Shown: positions 1 to 12,195, counted from the first letter of the stretch. The stretch is 64,000 nt of DNA from Nocardia colli (GCF_008704205.1 NZ_VXLC01000004.1:806001-870000); one strand, 5' to 3'. Made by a program: numbers and translations. The notes: a model not told the origin generated them from the sequence alone.

Positions 1-626
1 CCGGCGAGGACGGTCTTCTGGTCCTCGTCGAGCATGCCCGCGCCGAGTTCGGTGCTGACGAAACCGGGTTCGATGGTCTTCACCCGGACGCCGCGCGGAC
101 CGAACTCGGTGCGCAGGTTGCGGGTCAGGTGGGCGACCGCGGCCTTGGTCGCGCAATAGACGCCGTAGTTGGGGAACGGCAGGTGCCCGCCGACCGAGCC
201 GACATGCAGCAGATCGGCCCGTTCGCCGTTGCCCGCCGCGGCGAGCAGGTCATCGATGAAAGCCCTTCCGGTGTAGAGCAATCCGTTGATGTTCGTGCCG
301 ACCATCTGCTCCCACTCGTCGGTCTGTGCCGACTCGAACGGGGCGCCGAGCATGACGCCCGCGTTGGCGACGACCAGATCGACCGGACCGAACGCCGCCC
401 GCACGGTCGCCGCGGCGTCCCGCACCGACTGCTGCACGGCCACGTCGGCGGTCACCGCGAGCACCTCGCCACCGATCCGATCGGCCAGTTCTTCGAGCCG
501 ATCCTTGCGCCGCCCGAGCAGCGCGACCTTCGCGCCGTCGGCGGCGAGCCGCTGCGCGGTGGCGGCGCCGATTCCACTGGAAGCTCCGGTGACGACCGCG
601 ACGCGGCCGGTGAGGTTGTTTGTCAT
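1..626 (-). CDS. Short-chain dehydrogenase/reductase, C-terminus cut off by window edge
   Basis: Classical SDR oxidoreductase acting on an unknown alcohol or ketone with NAD(P)H. Reading down from the ATG at 624-626, the protein has the cofactor glycine motif TGASSGIG near residue 14, the NAG motif (VVANAG) near residue 85 and the active-site pattern YCATK (Tyr-x3-Lys), followed by the usual PG motif (IEPGFVSTELG). About 208 residues are visible and the end lies beyond base 1, so the family's last 30-50 residues are missing from view. It is divergent from the XRE regulator starting at 728, with a 101-base gap that probably holds both promoters. That pairing suggests, but does not show, that the regulator controls it. 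Substrate unknown. Confidence 0.9.
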   Translation of the reverse strand, partial: MTNNLTGRVAVVTGASSGIGAATAQRLAADGAKVALLGRRKDRLEELADRIGGEVLAVTADVAVQQSVRDAAATVRAAFGPVDLVVANAGVMLGAPFESAQTDEWEQMVGTNINGLLYTGRAFIDDLLAAAGNGERADLLHVGSVGGHLPFPNYGVYCATKAAVAHLTRNLRTEFGPRGVRVKTIEPGFVSTELGAGMLDEDQKTVLA

Positions 627-727
627 GAGGACAACATTCGCGCTGGTCAGCGGGTTGTGCCAGGGGGCGGACTTCCTGGTAGCGGGAGGGCCACCCAGCC
701 GGCCGGACCCTCGCCTACGCTCGAAGA

Positions 728-1588
728 ATGGATTCGGACAACCGATTGGGCGTCTTTCTCCGGGCAAGGCGCGAGCTGGTTCGCCCGGAGGATTTCGGGA
801 TGTCCGGCGGCGGCCAGCGCCGGGTGGCCGGGCTGCGCCGCGAGGAAGTCGCCATGCTCGCTGGAATGAGTGCCGACTATTACGTGCGGCTGGAGCAAGG
901 ACGGGACAAGCATCCGTCCGAGCAGGTGGTGGCTGCGTTGGCGCGGGTGTTCGCGCTCGACGACGAGGGCGCCGCGCACCTGCGTGAGCTGGCCCGTCCG
1001 GTGGTGCGGCGGCGACGGGCGCCGCAGCGTCCCGAACGGGTGAGTCCAGGGTTGCTGGCCTTGATGCAGGCGTGGCAGGACACGCCCGCGCTGGTTCTCG
1101 GCCGGCACCTGGACGTGCTCGCCGCGAACCCGCTGGCGGTCGCGGTCAATGCCTGTTCGGTGCCGGGGATCAACCAGGTCAGGATGATGTTTCTCGATCC
1201 GGAGGCGCGAAACATCTACCCGGACTGGGCGATTCATGCCGCGGAGACGGTGGCGAGTCTGCGGGCGAGCGCGGGCGATCTCGACGATCCGCACCTGACC
1301 GAGCTGGTCGGCGAACTGTCCTTGAAGAGCGACGACTTCCGGCGGCTGTGGGCGCGGCACGACATCAGGGGGAAGACGGCGGGGCTCAAGCGCTTCGTCA
1401 ATCCGATGGTCGGTGAGTTGAAACTGTCGTACGAGACGTTCTCGGTGAACGGGGCGCCCGGGCAGCTGCTCATCGCTTACCACGCGGAACCTGGCTCCGA
1501 GTCCGAGCGTGCGTTGGCCTTGCTCGGCAGCATGGCCGCCACCGGGGATGCGGTGCCGCACGAATCACGTGCCGCGGTGCGCGACTAG
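728..1588 (+). CDS. XRE-family regulator with MmyB-like ligand-binding domain
   Basis: A 286-residue DNA-binding regulator. Residues 8-78 form a helix-turn-helix with the hallmark stretch RREEVAMLAGMSADYYVRLE, typical of the actinobacterial MmyB-like group. Residues about 105-275 match the MmyB-like ligand-binding domain (PALVLGRHLDVLAANPLA near its start), which is thought to bind a small hydrophobic molecule. Members often sit divergent from an SDR that they regulate, as here (SDR start at 626). The ATG at 728 is the only good start near the beginning of the domain. Family call is firm; the ligand and the regulated gene are inferred from context. Confidence 0.9.
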   Translation: MDSDNRLGVFLRARRELVRPEDFGMSGGGQRRVAGLRREEVAMLAGMSADYYVRLEQGRDKHPSEQVVAALARVFALDDEGAAHLRELARPVVRRRRAPQRPERVSPGLLALMQAWQDTPALVLGRHLDVLAANPLAVAVNACSVPGINQVRMMFLDPEARNIYPDWAIHAAETVASLRASAGDLDDPHLTELVGELSLKSDDFRRLWARHDIRGKTAGLKRFVNPMVGELKLSYETFSVNGAPGQLLIAYHAEPGSESERALALLGSMAATGDAVPHESRAAVRD

Positions 1589-1774
1589 CCGGTTCGATCA
1601 ACGGTCCGTTTCCTGGCGAGGGGGGTGGCGGCTGGCCATACTCGATCGAGGGCGTTGCTTCCCGGATAGCTCTGTGTCGTTCGCCGGTAACTCGATTCGC
1701 GGAGCGGCGGCGGGGCTACTCTCGGTATGCGGTCGGTGACGCGAATTCGATTGTGGCTGGAGCTGATTGGGGCG

Positions 1775-2953
1775 ATGGTGACCGGAGAATCGACGACGGC
1801 GGGTGAACTGCTGGCGGCGGCGCGTGCGTTCGCGCCGGAACTGGCGACGCGGCGGCAGGAGATCGATGCGGCGCGGCAACTGCCGCGCGACATCGTCGAG
1901 CGGCTGCGTGCCATGGGTATCTACGGGATGGGATTCAGTGCCGAGCTCGGCGGGCCGGGGCTGACCTCGCTGGAGCAGATGGAAGTCTTCGAGGCCCTGG
2001 CGTACGGCGATACCGCCACCGGGTGGTGCGCGATGATCGGGGCGGCGACCGGCATCTACGCGGGGTTCCTGGACAAACAGGCCCTCGCCGAGCTGATCCC
2101 GACGCGCGACCTGATCACCTCCGGGCTGATCGCGCCAGCAGGCCGGGCGGTGCGGACCGATGGCGGCTACCGGCTGACCGGCCGCTGGAAACTGGGTAGC
2201 GCGATCAACCACGCCGACCTCGTGGTGGCCGGCGCGATGATCTTCGACGGCGACGTCGTGGCGATGGCCGACGGAGCCCCGATCGCGAAGATGTTCTTCA
2301 TGCGCCGCGATCAGGTCCAGGTGTTCGACACCTGGGACAGCACCGGCCTGCGCGGCAGCGGCAGCAACGATTACGCGACCGACGACCTCTTCATCCCTGA
2401 ACATCACTGCTTCGACTTCTACGAACCCCGAAGCGGCACAGGTAAACTCGCCGAACCGGAGACCCTCGCCCGGGTGATGCCCGGCATCCCGCTCGGCGCG
2501 ACGCGGGCCGCCCTGGACTACGTCCGCGAGCTCGCGCAGGGCAAGGTCGTGGCGACCACCGGGCAGAAGTGGGCGGACAACTATCGGGCGCAATACATTC
2601 TGGGCGAGTGCGAGATGGAGTACATCGTCGCGCGGGGCGCGGTGGTCGACAGCCTGCGCACGCTGTGGGATGCGTTGGACGAGAACCGGTTTGCCGATAT
2701 CCCGGCGGACATCCGGATCCAGACCTTGCTCACCCGCACCCATTCCTACCGCGCCTGCCGCCGCATCATCGCCCGCCTGTGCGAGCTGGTCGGCACCGAA
2801 TCGGTGTACAAGCCGAGCCCGCTCGACGTCTGGTTGCGCGATATGAGCACCATGACAACGCATCTCATGGCGCACGACCAAATGATCCAGACGGCGGGCG
2901 CGTTCCTGCTCGGCGGCCGGCCGGAATTCCCGCTCGTGCTCGGTGTGCGTTAG
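1775..2953 (+). CDS. Acyl-CoA dehydrogenase-fold flavoprotein
   Basis: About 392 residues with the acyl-CoA dehydrogenase fold: an N-terminal helical domain (ELGGPGLTSLEQMEVFEALA), a middle beta domain (GYRLTGRWKLGSAINHADL, then WDSTGLRGSGSNDYATDDLF) and a C-terminal helical bundle. The GLRGSGSNDY segment and overall layout resemble the type-2 group that includes flavin-dependent monooxygenases such as HsaA as well as true dehydrogenases, so the reaction is uncertain. An in-frame ATG at 1727 would add 16 residues; I prefer 1775 because the family's homology begins just after it. It converges on the GNAT gene, whose stop overlaps its end by 4 bases. No partner reductase is adjacent. Confidence 0.85.
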   Translation: MVTGESTTAGELLAAARAFAPELATRRQEIDAARQLPRDIVERLRAMGIYGMGFSAELGGPGLTSLEQMEVFEALAYGDTATGWCAMIGAATGIYAGFLDKQALAELIPTRDLITSGLIAPAGRAVRTDGGYRLTGRWKLGSAINHADLVVAGAMIFDGDVVAMADGAPIAKMFFMRRDQVQVFDTWDSTGLRGSGSNDYATDDLFIPEHHCFDFYEPRSGTGKLAEPETLARVMPGIPLGATRAALDYVRELAQGKVVATTGQKWADNYRAQYILGECEMEYIVARGAVVDSLRTLWDALDENRFADIPADIRIQTLLTRTHSYRACRRIIARLCELVGTESVYKPSPLDVWLRDMSTMTTHLMAHDQMIQTAGAFLLGGRPEFPLVLGVR

Positions 2954-3444
2954 CCGACCCGTTTGACGTAGCGGTGGCACGGTACGTCGATGGTGCCCGT
3001 CGGGCCGGGTGCGTCGAGCATGAACAGGCCTTCGTCGGACCAGCCGTTGTTCGCGTAGAACTTGCGGGCACGCGCGTTGCCCGGCACGACGGCCAGCCAC
3101 GCTCGCTGATGGCCGTTGTCACGCACCCGGGATTCCGCCGCCGCCAGCAGGATCGGGGCAATGCCGGCGCCGCGGTGGTCGGCGGCGACGTAGACCTGAT
3201 TCACCTCGTCGTCGATCACCATCACGAACCCGGCGATCGCGTCGCCGACCGTCGCGACGGTGGTATTCGAGAGGTATTGCACCGCACGGGTATCGAAGGA
3301 TTCGCGGGTGCGGGCCACGATCAACGCGTCGGGCACGTTCCCCAGGTGCGCGTCGCCCCAGCCCGAGTACCAGATCTCGGCGACCGTCGCCGCATCCTCC
3401 GGCCGCGCCGCCCGCAGCACCACCGCCGCAACACTGTCGACCAT
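2950..3444 (-). CDS. GNAT-family N-acetyltransferase
   Basis: A 164-residue single-domain acetyltransferase that should transfer an acetyl group from acetyl-CoA to an unknown amine. The acetyl-CoA loop is visible as [16 protein letters not shown] around residue 95 (the R/Q-x-x-G-x-G/A signature), and the C-terminal part [13 protein letters not shown] is the usual GNAT helix/strand. The ATG at 3444 starts directly with a strand-forming stretch ([18 protein letters not shown]). It is convergent with the acyl-CoA dehydrogenase-like gene. The next gene, clpP at 3595, runs the other way and has its own operator, so this is likely a single-gene unit. Confidence 0.88.
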   Translation of the reverse strand: MVDSVAAVVLRAARPEDAATVAEIWYSGWGDAHLGNVPDALIVARTRESFDTRAVQYLSNTTVATVGDAIAGFVMVIDDEVNQVYVAADHRGAGIAPILLAAAESRVRDNGHQRAWLAVVPGNARARKFYANNGWSDEGLFMLDAPGPTGTIDVPCHRYVKRVG

Positions 3445-3537
3445 TCGCGCACTCTACGAGATGGCACCGAAGATCCACACCCCTTCTCGGCATCCGCACT
3501 GGTCAGCGGCATCTGGATCAGGCATGCGGGCACCTGC

Positions 3538-3554
3538 GTCTGCTGTCGGCAGAC
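3538..3554. promoter_or_regulatory. PopR-type palindromic operator upstream of clpP pair
   Basis: The sequence GTCTGC-TGTCG-GCAGAC is a perfect 6-bp-arm palindrome ending 40 bases before the clpP start. Read as TCTGCT-GTC-GGCAGA it matches 11 of 12 fixed positions of TCTGCC-N3-GGCAGA, the site I recall for the Streptomyces activator PopR at clpP3-clpP4. A PopR-like gene lies just downstream of the pair (4797-5192). Binding is inferred. Confidence 0.6.
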
Positions 3555-3594
3555 ACAGCGACTTTCGATGGTCCGCGCGCGATAGACCTGATCC

Positions 3595-4197
3595 ATGATC
3601 GAAACATCGCACCTGGACTACCGAGGTCAACTAGCCGATCGATTGTTCCGCCACCGGACCATCCAACTGACCGGCGAGGTCGACGACGCGATGGCCGAGC
3701 GGGCCTGCACCGAACTGGTGCTGCTGGCCAGCGAGGACAACAAGCGCGACATCGTCATCTACATCAATTCGCCGGGCGGGTCCGTGCTCGCCGGGCTGGC
3801 CATCTACGACACGATGAAGCTGATCCCCAACGACGTGGTCACCGTGGCCGTCGGCTTCGCCGCGAGCATGGGGCAGGTGCTGCTCGCCTCGGGCACCAAG
3901 GGCAAGCGAATCAGCTTGGCGCACAGCCGGATCATGATGCATCAGCCGTCGGCCGGCATCGGCGGCACCGCCATGGACATCGCGATCCAGGCGGAGAACC
4001 TGGAGTACATGAAGCTGCAGTCGGAGCAGATTCTCGCCGCGGAGACCGGTCATTCGCTGGAGGAGATCCGCACCGACAGCGACCGCGACCGCTGGTTCAC
4101 GCCGGAACAGGCGCGCGAATACGGCATCGTCGACGAGATCGCGGCCGGCTTCGCCCAGATCGCACCCTTCACCAACGCACACCGAGCGGGGTTGTGA
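3595..4197 (+). CDS. clpP: ClpP protease subunit, first of a tandem pair
   Basis: A 200-residue ATP-dependent Clp protease proteolytic subunit. The catalytic triad is intact: Ser91 in GFAASMG, His116 in MMHQPSA and Asp165, with the canonical spacings of 25 and 49 residues. The INSPGGSV oxyanion region is present. It overlaps the second clpP by 4 bases (GTGA), so the two are translationally coupled and probably form a mixed two-ring peptidase, as ClpP pairs do in actinobacteria. The palindrome at 3538-3554 and the nearby PopR-like regulator argue that this is the conditional pair (Streptomyces clpP3/clpP4 type) and not the essential pair next to clpX, which is not in the window. Confidence 0.95.
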   Translation: MIETSHLDYRGQLADRLFRHRTIQLTGEVDDAMAERACTELVLLASEDNKRDIVIYINSPGGSVLAGLAIYDTMKLIPNDVVTVAVGFAASMGQVLLASGTKGKRISLAHSRIMMHQPSAGIGGTAMDIAIQAENLEYMKLQSEQILAAETGHSLEEIRTDSDRDRWFTPEQAREYGIVDEIAAGFAQIAPFTNAHRAGL

Positions 4198-4793
4198 CCA
4201 TGTCCCAGTACACGATTCCGCATGTCATCGAACGCACCCCGAACGGCGAGCGCTCCTTCGACGTGTTCAGCCGGCTGCTCAACGACCGAATCATCTTCTT
4301 GGGCACCGAGATCGACGACGGCGTCGCGAATGTCGTGATGGCGCAACTGCTGCACCTCGAGTCGGAGTCGCCCGATCGCGAGATCAGCCTGTACATCAAC
4401 TCGCCGGGCGGCTCGAACACGGCGATGCTGGCCATCTACGACACCATGCAGTTCATGCGGACGCCGGTGGAGACCTACGCCATGGGTCAGGCGGTCTCGG
4501 CGGCCGCGGTGCTGCTGTCGGCGGGCACGCCCGGGCGGCGCTATGTGCTCAACCACTCCCGGGTGCTGCTGCATCAGCCGTCGGCGCAGGGGCAGGGCAC
4601 CATCTCGGACCTGGCCTTGCAGGCGGCGGAGGTGATGCGGATTCGCGCGCAGACCGAGGCCATCCTCAGCAAGCACACCGGTCAGAGCGTCGAACAGCTG
4701 CGCAAGGACACCGCACGGGATCGGGTGTTCACCGCACAGGAGGCCGTGGAGTACGGCCTGGCCGACGAGCTGATCTTCACCCGCGATCGCTGA
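4194..4793 (+). CDS. clpP: ClpP protease subunit, second of a tandem pair
   Basis: A 199-residue ClpP subunit with a complete triad: Ser102 ([11 protein letters not shown]), His127 ([11 protein letters not shown]) and Asp176, again spaced 25 and 49. I use the GTG at 4194, which overlaps the previous stop by 4 bases; an ATG at 4200 is also possible and would remove two residues. The sequence around the active serine is VSAA and not the ASMG of its partner, which is the usual difference between the two members of such pairs. It ends 3 bases before the stop of the convergent PopR-like gene. Expected to assemble with the upstream subunit and a Clp ATPase encoded elsewhere. Confidence 0.95.
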   Translation: MTMSQYTIPHVIERTPNGERSFDVFSRLLNDRIIFLGTEIDDGVANVVMAQLLHLESESPDREISLYINSPGGSNTAMLAIYDTMQFMRTPVETYAMGQAVSAAAVLLSAGTPGRRYVLNHSRVLLHQPSAQGQGTISDLALQAAEVMRIRAQTEAILSKHTGQSVEQLRKDTARDRVFTAQEAVEYGLADELIFTRDR

Positions 4794-4796
4794 CGG

Positions 4797-5192
4797 CTAG
4801 GCCGCCAGCAGTTGGACGTGCGCCTCGGCGATCGGGCGGCGGCGCAGCTGCCGCAGTGCGCCCAGTCGCCGAGCGCCGCGGAACAGCAGCGACTCGACCG
4901 GCATGCCCAGCGCGTCGCAGATCGAGTGCAGCATCTCCGAGGACGCTTCCTTGCGTCCGCGTTCGATCTCGGACAGGTACTGCTTGGACATGCCGACCGC
5001 GTCCGCGACCTCGGCCAGCGTGCGGTCCTGATCCCGGCGCTCGTCGCGCAGCACCTCGCCGTAGACGGAACGCAGCAGCGGTGAGACCGTCGCGACCTCG
5101 CGCGGTGCGGGTGTCTCGACCCGGTTCCGGCGCGGCTCGCTACGACGGTGCGCATCGAGATCGACTACGACGCCATCCTCTTCTGCTGCCAT
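4797..5192 (-). CDS. PopR/ClgR-like XRE regulator ending in LLAA
   Basis: A 131-residue helix-turn-helix activator of the ClgR/PopR type. The DNA-binding domain spans residues about 38-105 ([20 protein letters not shown], then [20 protein letters not shown]). It is preceded by a charged, probably disordered tail. The start is the ATG at 5190-5192. The protein ends in QLLAA. In Streptomyces PopR the last two alanines are what ClpP1/ClpP2 recognises for degradation, so the regulator accumulates when the housekeeping peptidase fails and then switches on the spare clpP pair. The gene is convergent with that pair and an apparent PopR operator lies upstream of it. Family and context are clear; the degradation loop is inferred. 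Confidence 0.85.
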   Translation of the reverse strand: MAAEEDGVVVDLDAHRRSEPRRNRVETPAPREVATVSPLLRSVYGEVLRDERRDQDRTLAEVADAVGMSKQYLSEIERGRKEASSEMLHSICDALGMPVESLLFRGARRLGALRQLRRRPIAEAHVQLLAA

Positions 5193-5251
5193 ATCGACGA
5201 GTCTTACACCTCGCGGAACCGATCCGGTCCATGTTCGCCCACGGCAGACAA

Positions 5252-5988
5252 CTACGCCGCGACCAGGGTCAGCCGGGCGGCGCAGGCGCGCAGCAGGTCG
5301 AGCAGGGCCGGGTCGTGGACGGCGATGCGACCGGTGGTGCCGATCGCGGCCAGCGCGCCGACCAGCGCACCGTCGTCGGCGTGCACCGGCACGGCGAGGG
5401 CGCTGCGGCCGACGCGGCATTCGTCGACCTCGGTGGCCACGTTGGTGGTGGCGACCCGGCGGAGTTCCTCGGTGAGCAGGGCGGCGGAGGTGATGGTTGT
5501 CGCGGTGACTCTGCGCAGCGGTCCGCCTGCGAGTTCCGGGTGCGCGGCGAGCAGGAGTTTGCCGATCGCCGAGGCATGCAGGTGCGTGCCGAGGAGGTGT
5601 TCGCCGCCGAGTTCGTGGTCGGGGTCCTTGTCTATCAACCGAACTCGATTGCCGGTGAACGCGGCCAGGTGGATGCCGAAGCGGATTTGTGCGCGCAGTT
5701 CGTCGAGCACATGGCGGTTGTCCGCAGGCGGCGGTGCGGCACCGGCGAGTTCGCGGGTGCGGCGGCCGAGGGCGAAGCCGGACAGGTCCTCGATGCGCAC
5801 CAGGTAGCCGTCGGCGACGAGCAGGTTCAGCAGCCGGTAGGCGGTCGCGGGCGGGATACCGGTATGCGCGGCAATGCTTTTGGCGGTGGCGCCGGAGCCG
5901 AGCCGGGCCACCGCCTCGAGCAGGGCCAGTGCCTTCTGCACGGCGCGCGGTTCGTGGCCGCTCGGCGCGCCCTGGCGGTGCTGGGTGG

Positions 5989-5992
<4 letters not shown>
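5252..5992 (-). CDS. IclR-family transcriptional regulator
   Basis: 246 residues: an N-terminal winged helix (residues 17-70, with [20 protein letters not shown] as the recognition region) and a C-terminal IclR effector domain ([19 protein letters not shown] through [10 protein letters not shown] to [21 protein letters not shown]). The start ATG at 5992 overlaps the stop of the upstream permease by 4 bases (ATGA), so both are read from one transcript. Because the amine oxidase and RidA-like genes lie divergently just beyond the permease, it probably senses the substrate of that pathway. Effector unknown. Confidence 0.93.
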
Positions 5993-9315
<3,323 letters not shown>

Positions 9316-9335
9316 CCTCACCCAAGGAGTATCGA

Positions 9336-9989
9336 ATGACCCGACCGTATGCCGCTGCCGCGCTCATCGCCGCCGCGCTCGCACTCACCGCCTGCTCCGC
9401 CGACACCGAGAAGGCGACGACGGAGACGTTGAGCACCAAGCCCGTTCTCGAAGCAGGACAGGCGAATCCGATGATCGCGCAGGGAGTGGTGATCGCCAAC
9501 GGAGCGGCGCTCTACAAGACCAGTGGTATCGGACCCTCCGTGACCAACAAGGCAGCACGCGAGGGCAGCCCCGAGTTCTATATCGACCCAACGCTGTTCG
9601 CCGGTGGAGTGTTGCCTGCGGGCGTCACCCTCACGGAAGCGCAAGGCATGGCGGTGCTTTCGCGGATCAAGGAGAACCTGGAGGCGCAGGGCCTGGCCCT
9701 GGACAACGTGACGACCATGCGGGTGTTCCTGGACAACGCGCCGGGCGCCGACCGCGCGGACTATGCCGGCTGGAATCGGGCCTACCGCCAGTACTTCGCC
9801 AACACCAACCTGGATAGCGGCGATACCGAACTCGTGCCGCTCGGCACGGCGGCGCCCGCGGCTCCGGTGATCCGCAATGCCGCACGACCGACCCGCTTCG
9901 CGCTGGAGGTCGCCAGTCTTCCGGTCGCAGGCTGGCTGGTGGAGGTCGAGGTAGACGCCGTGTATCCGGCGAAGGGGACGGCGTCCTGA
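9336..9989 (+). CDS. RidA/YjgF-family lipoprotein
   Basis: 217 residues with an N-terminal lipoprotein signal (ALALTAC, lipidated Cys20) and then a RidA-type domain. The conserved helix is readable as LDNVTTMRVFLDNAPGADRA followed by YAGWNRAYRQYF, and the C-terminal strand as RPTRFALEVASLP, which keeps the arginine that in RidA contacts the imine substrate. RidA proteins hydrolyse reactive enamine/imine intermediates to ketones and are normally cytosolic. Here the protein should be anchored outside the membrane, directly downstream of an exported imine-producing oxidase. There is an insert of about 25 residues after the first RidA strand (TNKAAREGSPEFYIDPTLF). The role in clearing extracytoplasmic imines is inferred. 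Confidence 0.87.
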   Translation: MTRPYAAAALIAAALALTACSADTEKATTETLSTKPVLEAGQANPMIAQGVVIANGAALYKTSGIGPSVTNKAAREGSPEFYIDPTLFAGGVLPAGVTLTEAQGMAVLSRIKENLEAQGLALDNVTTMRVFLDNAPGADRADYAGWNRAYRQYFANTNLDSGDTELVPLGTAAPAAPVIRNAARPTRFALEVASLPVAGWLVEVEVDAVYPAKGTAS

Positions 9990-9990
9990 C

Positions 9991-10401
9991 TCAGGCGCCG
10001 TTGCCGCCGATGTACTCGATGCCGGTGATGATGTCCGGGTCGATCACGATCAGCTGATTGTCCGGTCCGGCCTCGGACCGCAGGTGGACCCGGTAGTGCG
10101 CGAGCTCCTGCTGGTCGGTGACGGTGTCGGCGATGCCGGTGATGATCACGCACCGGCCGAGGCTGGTGTGATGATCGATGGTGTCGACCTCGTAGGCGAC
10201 GACCTGGCGGTGCAGCGTGCGGATCATCGCCGGGTCGGCGGCGATCACGATGCAGCCGTCCACGACGGTGTGCCGGACCGGGCGGATCGTGGGTAAAGCA
10301 TGCCGCGAGAACGCGATACGGCCGAATCGGACGGTGTGCAGCAGGTCCAGGGAATCCTCTACCGACAGCTCACGCGTCTCGCTTGCGCGGTGGGCGGGCA
10401 T
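9991..10401 (-). CDS. Pyridoxamine 5'-phosphate oxidase-fold flavoprotein
   Basis: 136 residues with the split-barrel fold of PPOX-like proteins that bind FMN or F420. The opening pattern LLHTVRFGRIAFSRHALPTIRPVRHTV, seen in full from residue 17, is characteristic of the small actinobacterial group that also occurs near dormancy (DosR) genes in mycobacteria. The ATG at 10401 is chosen because homology starts there. The gene ends one base from the stop of the convergent RidA-like gene and is divergent from the DHp-like protein at 10554. Cofactor and substrate cannot be told from sequence alone. Confidence 0.87.
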   Translation of the reverse strand: MPAHRASETRELSVEDSLDLLHTVRFGRIAFSRHALPTIRPVRHTVVDGCIVIAADPAMIRTLHRQVVAYEVDTIDHHTSLGRCVIITGIADTVTDQQELAHYRVHLRSEAGPDNQLIVIDPDIITGIEYIGGNGA

Positions 10402-10553
10402 GTCCCCATTGTCCCACCTGTCGCGGATCGGTTTCGGGGCATGGACGCCGATGGCGAAAATTGCACAGGTATCCGTAAAATTAGGCAACGCCGTGGAGTC
10501 CCGAAGCGTGGCCGGGGGTGGCGTCGAGCCATGTTTCGATTGAGGAGGACCAC

Positions 10554-10904
10554 ATGCCATATTCTGCTCGGCTCGGCTACACCGGCAGCTCCACCCGCGT
10601 CCGCCTCCCGCACCGAGCCGCCGACCTGCCCGATGAATCGCCCGGTAGCAGCACGGAATTCGCGGATGCCAGTGATCGTCTGGTCCGGCACCTGTTCGAC
10701 GTGGGCCTGCAACTGCACCACGTGCTCGACGACCTGGACCCCACCACGCAACCCCAGGTCCGCGAGACCATCACCGCCCTGGTCGATGATCTCGACATGC
10801 TGATTCGTGACACTGGCCTGGCCATGCTCGCCCTCGCCAGCGAACGCCAACGCCCCACATCCGCCGACGGGCAGATCCCCCGCGCGCGTCTCCGCCGCCG
10901 CTGA
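10554..10904 (+). CDS. Stand-alone DHp-like protein lacking the phosphoacceptor histidine
   Basis: 116 residues starting at an ATG with a strong GAGGAGGA ribosome site. Residues about 36-90 align with the dimerisation/phosphotransfer helices of DevS/DosT-type histidine kinases: DRLVRHLFDVGLQLHHVL matches their VIQRLFATGLQLQ region, and VRETITALVDDLDMLIRD matches VRERIDRAVDDLDATIRDIR. At the place of the phosphoacceptor (D-L-H-D in kinases) the sequence reads D-A-S-D, so histidine is replaced by serine. No sensor or ATPase domain follows. It could be a dimerising antagonist or sponge for a DevS-like kinase. It is divergent from a PPOX gene of a type linked to dormancy regulons. The alignment is by eye. 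Confidence 0.7.
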   Translation: MPYSARLGYTGSSTRVRLPHRAADLPDESPGSSTEFADASDRLVRHLFDVGLQLHHVLDDLDPTTQPQVRETITALVDDLDMLIRDTGLAMLALASERQRPTSADGQIPRARLRRR

Positions 10905-11000
10905 GTTTGCCGACTTGACGCACGGCGGGTCAGATCGCGGCGTCCGGTGGGTGGGATCACTGGTCGACCGAGGTTCGGGCGGGGTGTTAGGACAGGCGAT

Positions 11001-12149
11001 GTGAATCCGATTGGGCCGCTCGGGGCCGCTGACGAAGGCTTCAACCATCAGATCGTCGATACCGTTGCGACGGTCGGCACGAGTGACTTGGCGTGGACCG
11101 AGAAGGTGTGCGCGATGGCGTGTGCGCCGGATGGGTCGGTGCAGCTGGGGTTCGGGTTGGGGCAGTACAAGAATCGCAACGTGCTCGACGGGTACGCGGG
11201 GGTTTCGCGGGGCGTCGAGCAGGTGACGGTGCGGGGGAGCCGGACGCTGATGCCCACGCCGGAAGCGTTGTCGGTGGGGCCGATTCAGTACGAGATCGTG
11301 GAACCGCTACAGAAGATTCGGTTCAGCCTGGCGGAAAACGATTGTCAGCCGGTAGCTTTCGAGTGGACCTTCGAGGCGGCATTGCCCGCGCAGCTCGAGG
11401 ACCGCACGCACATGCGGCGTGGCTATCGGGTGATGTCGGATCTGGTGCGCTATCACCAAATCGGCACTGCCGCAGGGTGGGTCAGCATCGACGGGGTGCG
11501 GACCACGTTCGAGGACTGGGTGTCGACCAGGGATCACTCGTGGGGCGTGCGCTACGACGTCGGGGTGCCACTCGGTGATGTGGAGTCGATGGAGCTGCCG
11601 CCGGAGGTATCGTTCCGGATGATCTGGGCGCCGATCCTGATGACTCGGTCGGACGGGTCCCGGTACGGACTGCACCTGCATTGCCAAATCGTGCGAATGG
11701 ACGGGTTTTTCAGCAAAACGGTGATGGGTGGGATCGAGCACACGGACGGGCGGTTCGAGAAGTGGAAGGACCTGGTGCCCGACCTGTCCTTCGACCCGGA
11801 CAACCGGCGACTGCGCGGCGGTGAGATCCTCGCGACGTCCGAGGACGGCACCGAGCGGGTGCTGAAGCTGGAAGCCGTGTCGGACACCGGGTTTCACCTC
11901 GGCGCCGGTCTCTACTTCGGCTTCGAAGGCCGGCATCACGGTTCCTGGCTCGGCCCCGGACTGCACGTAGACGGCGAGCGGATCGAGGACTGCTCCACCT
12001 ACGAATCCGCCCGCCGCTTACATCAGATCCGCGACACCGTGGTCCGGGTAACCGATTCCACGGGTGCGACCGGAGTCGGCAACTGCCAGCCGATCATCAC
12101 CGGTGGTGACGAAGCCCTTGGGCTGACCAAGGAGTCGTCGTTCATGTGA
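11001..12149 (+). CDS. Conserved hypothetical, possible CrtC/AttH-like beta-barrel protein
   Basis: About 382 residues; GTG at 11001 is my preferred start although an upstream in-frame ATG at 10947 exists. No signal peptide or membrane segment is visible. The protein is rich in alternating beta-strand patterns with many Trp/Tyr/Gly-Asp turns (WVSIDGVRTTFEDWVSTRDH, then HLHCQIVRMDGFFSKTVMGG). This resembles the actinobacterial proteins distantly related to carotenoid hydratase CrtC and AttH lipocalin-like enzymes, and I regard that only as a hint. Neighbours are unrelated in direction or function. Function unknown. Confidence 0.75.
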   Translation: MNPIGPLGAADEGFNHQIVDTVATVGTSDLAWTEKVCAMACAPDGSVQLGFGLGQYKNRNVLDGYAGVSRGVEQVTVRGSRTLMPTPEALSVGPIQYEIVEPLQKIRFSLAENDCQPVAFEWTFEAALPAQLEDRTHMRRGYRVMSDLVRYHQIGTAAGWVSIDGVRTTFEDWVSTRDHSWGVRYDVGVPLGDVESMELPPEVSFRMIWAPILMTRSDGSRYGLHLHCQIVRMDGFFSKTVMGGIEHTDGRFEKWKDLVPDLSFDPDNRRLRGGEILATSEDGTERVLKLEAVSDTGFHLGAGLYFGFEGRHHGSWLGPGLHVDGERIEDCSTYESARRLHQIRDTVVRVTDSTGATGVGNCQPIITGGDEALGLTKESSFM

Positions 12150-12195
12150 ACGGCTGAGTGCTCAGTTCCGGCCCGTTGAGTTACCAACGCTTGTG

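Noticed and set aside
1598..3100. A 500-codon open frame on the minus strand over the acyl-CoA dehydrogenase gene
   Set aside because: Its product is Arg/His/Gln-rich and matches no family; the plus-strand frame is a recognisable enzyme. Long open antisense frames are normal at this GC content.
10380..10560. DosR box between the PPOX and DHp-like genes
   Set aside because: GGGAC-like words occur near 10400 but do not form the paired GGGAC/GTCCC palindrome at the right spacing.
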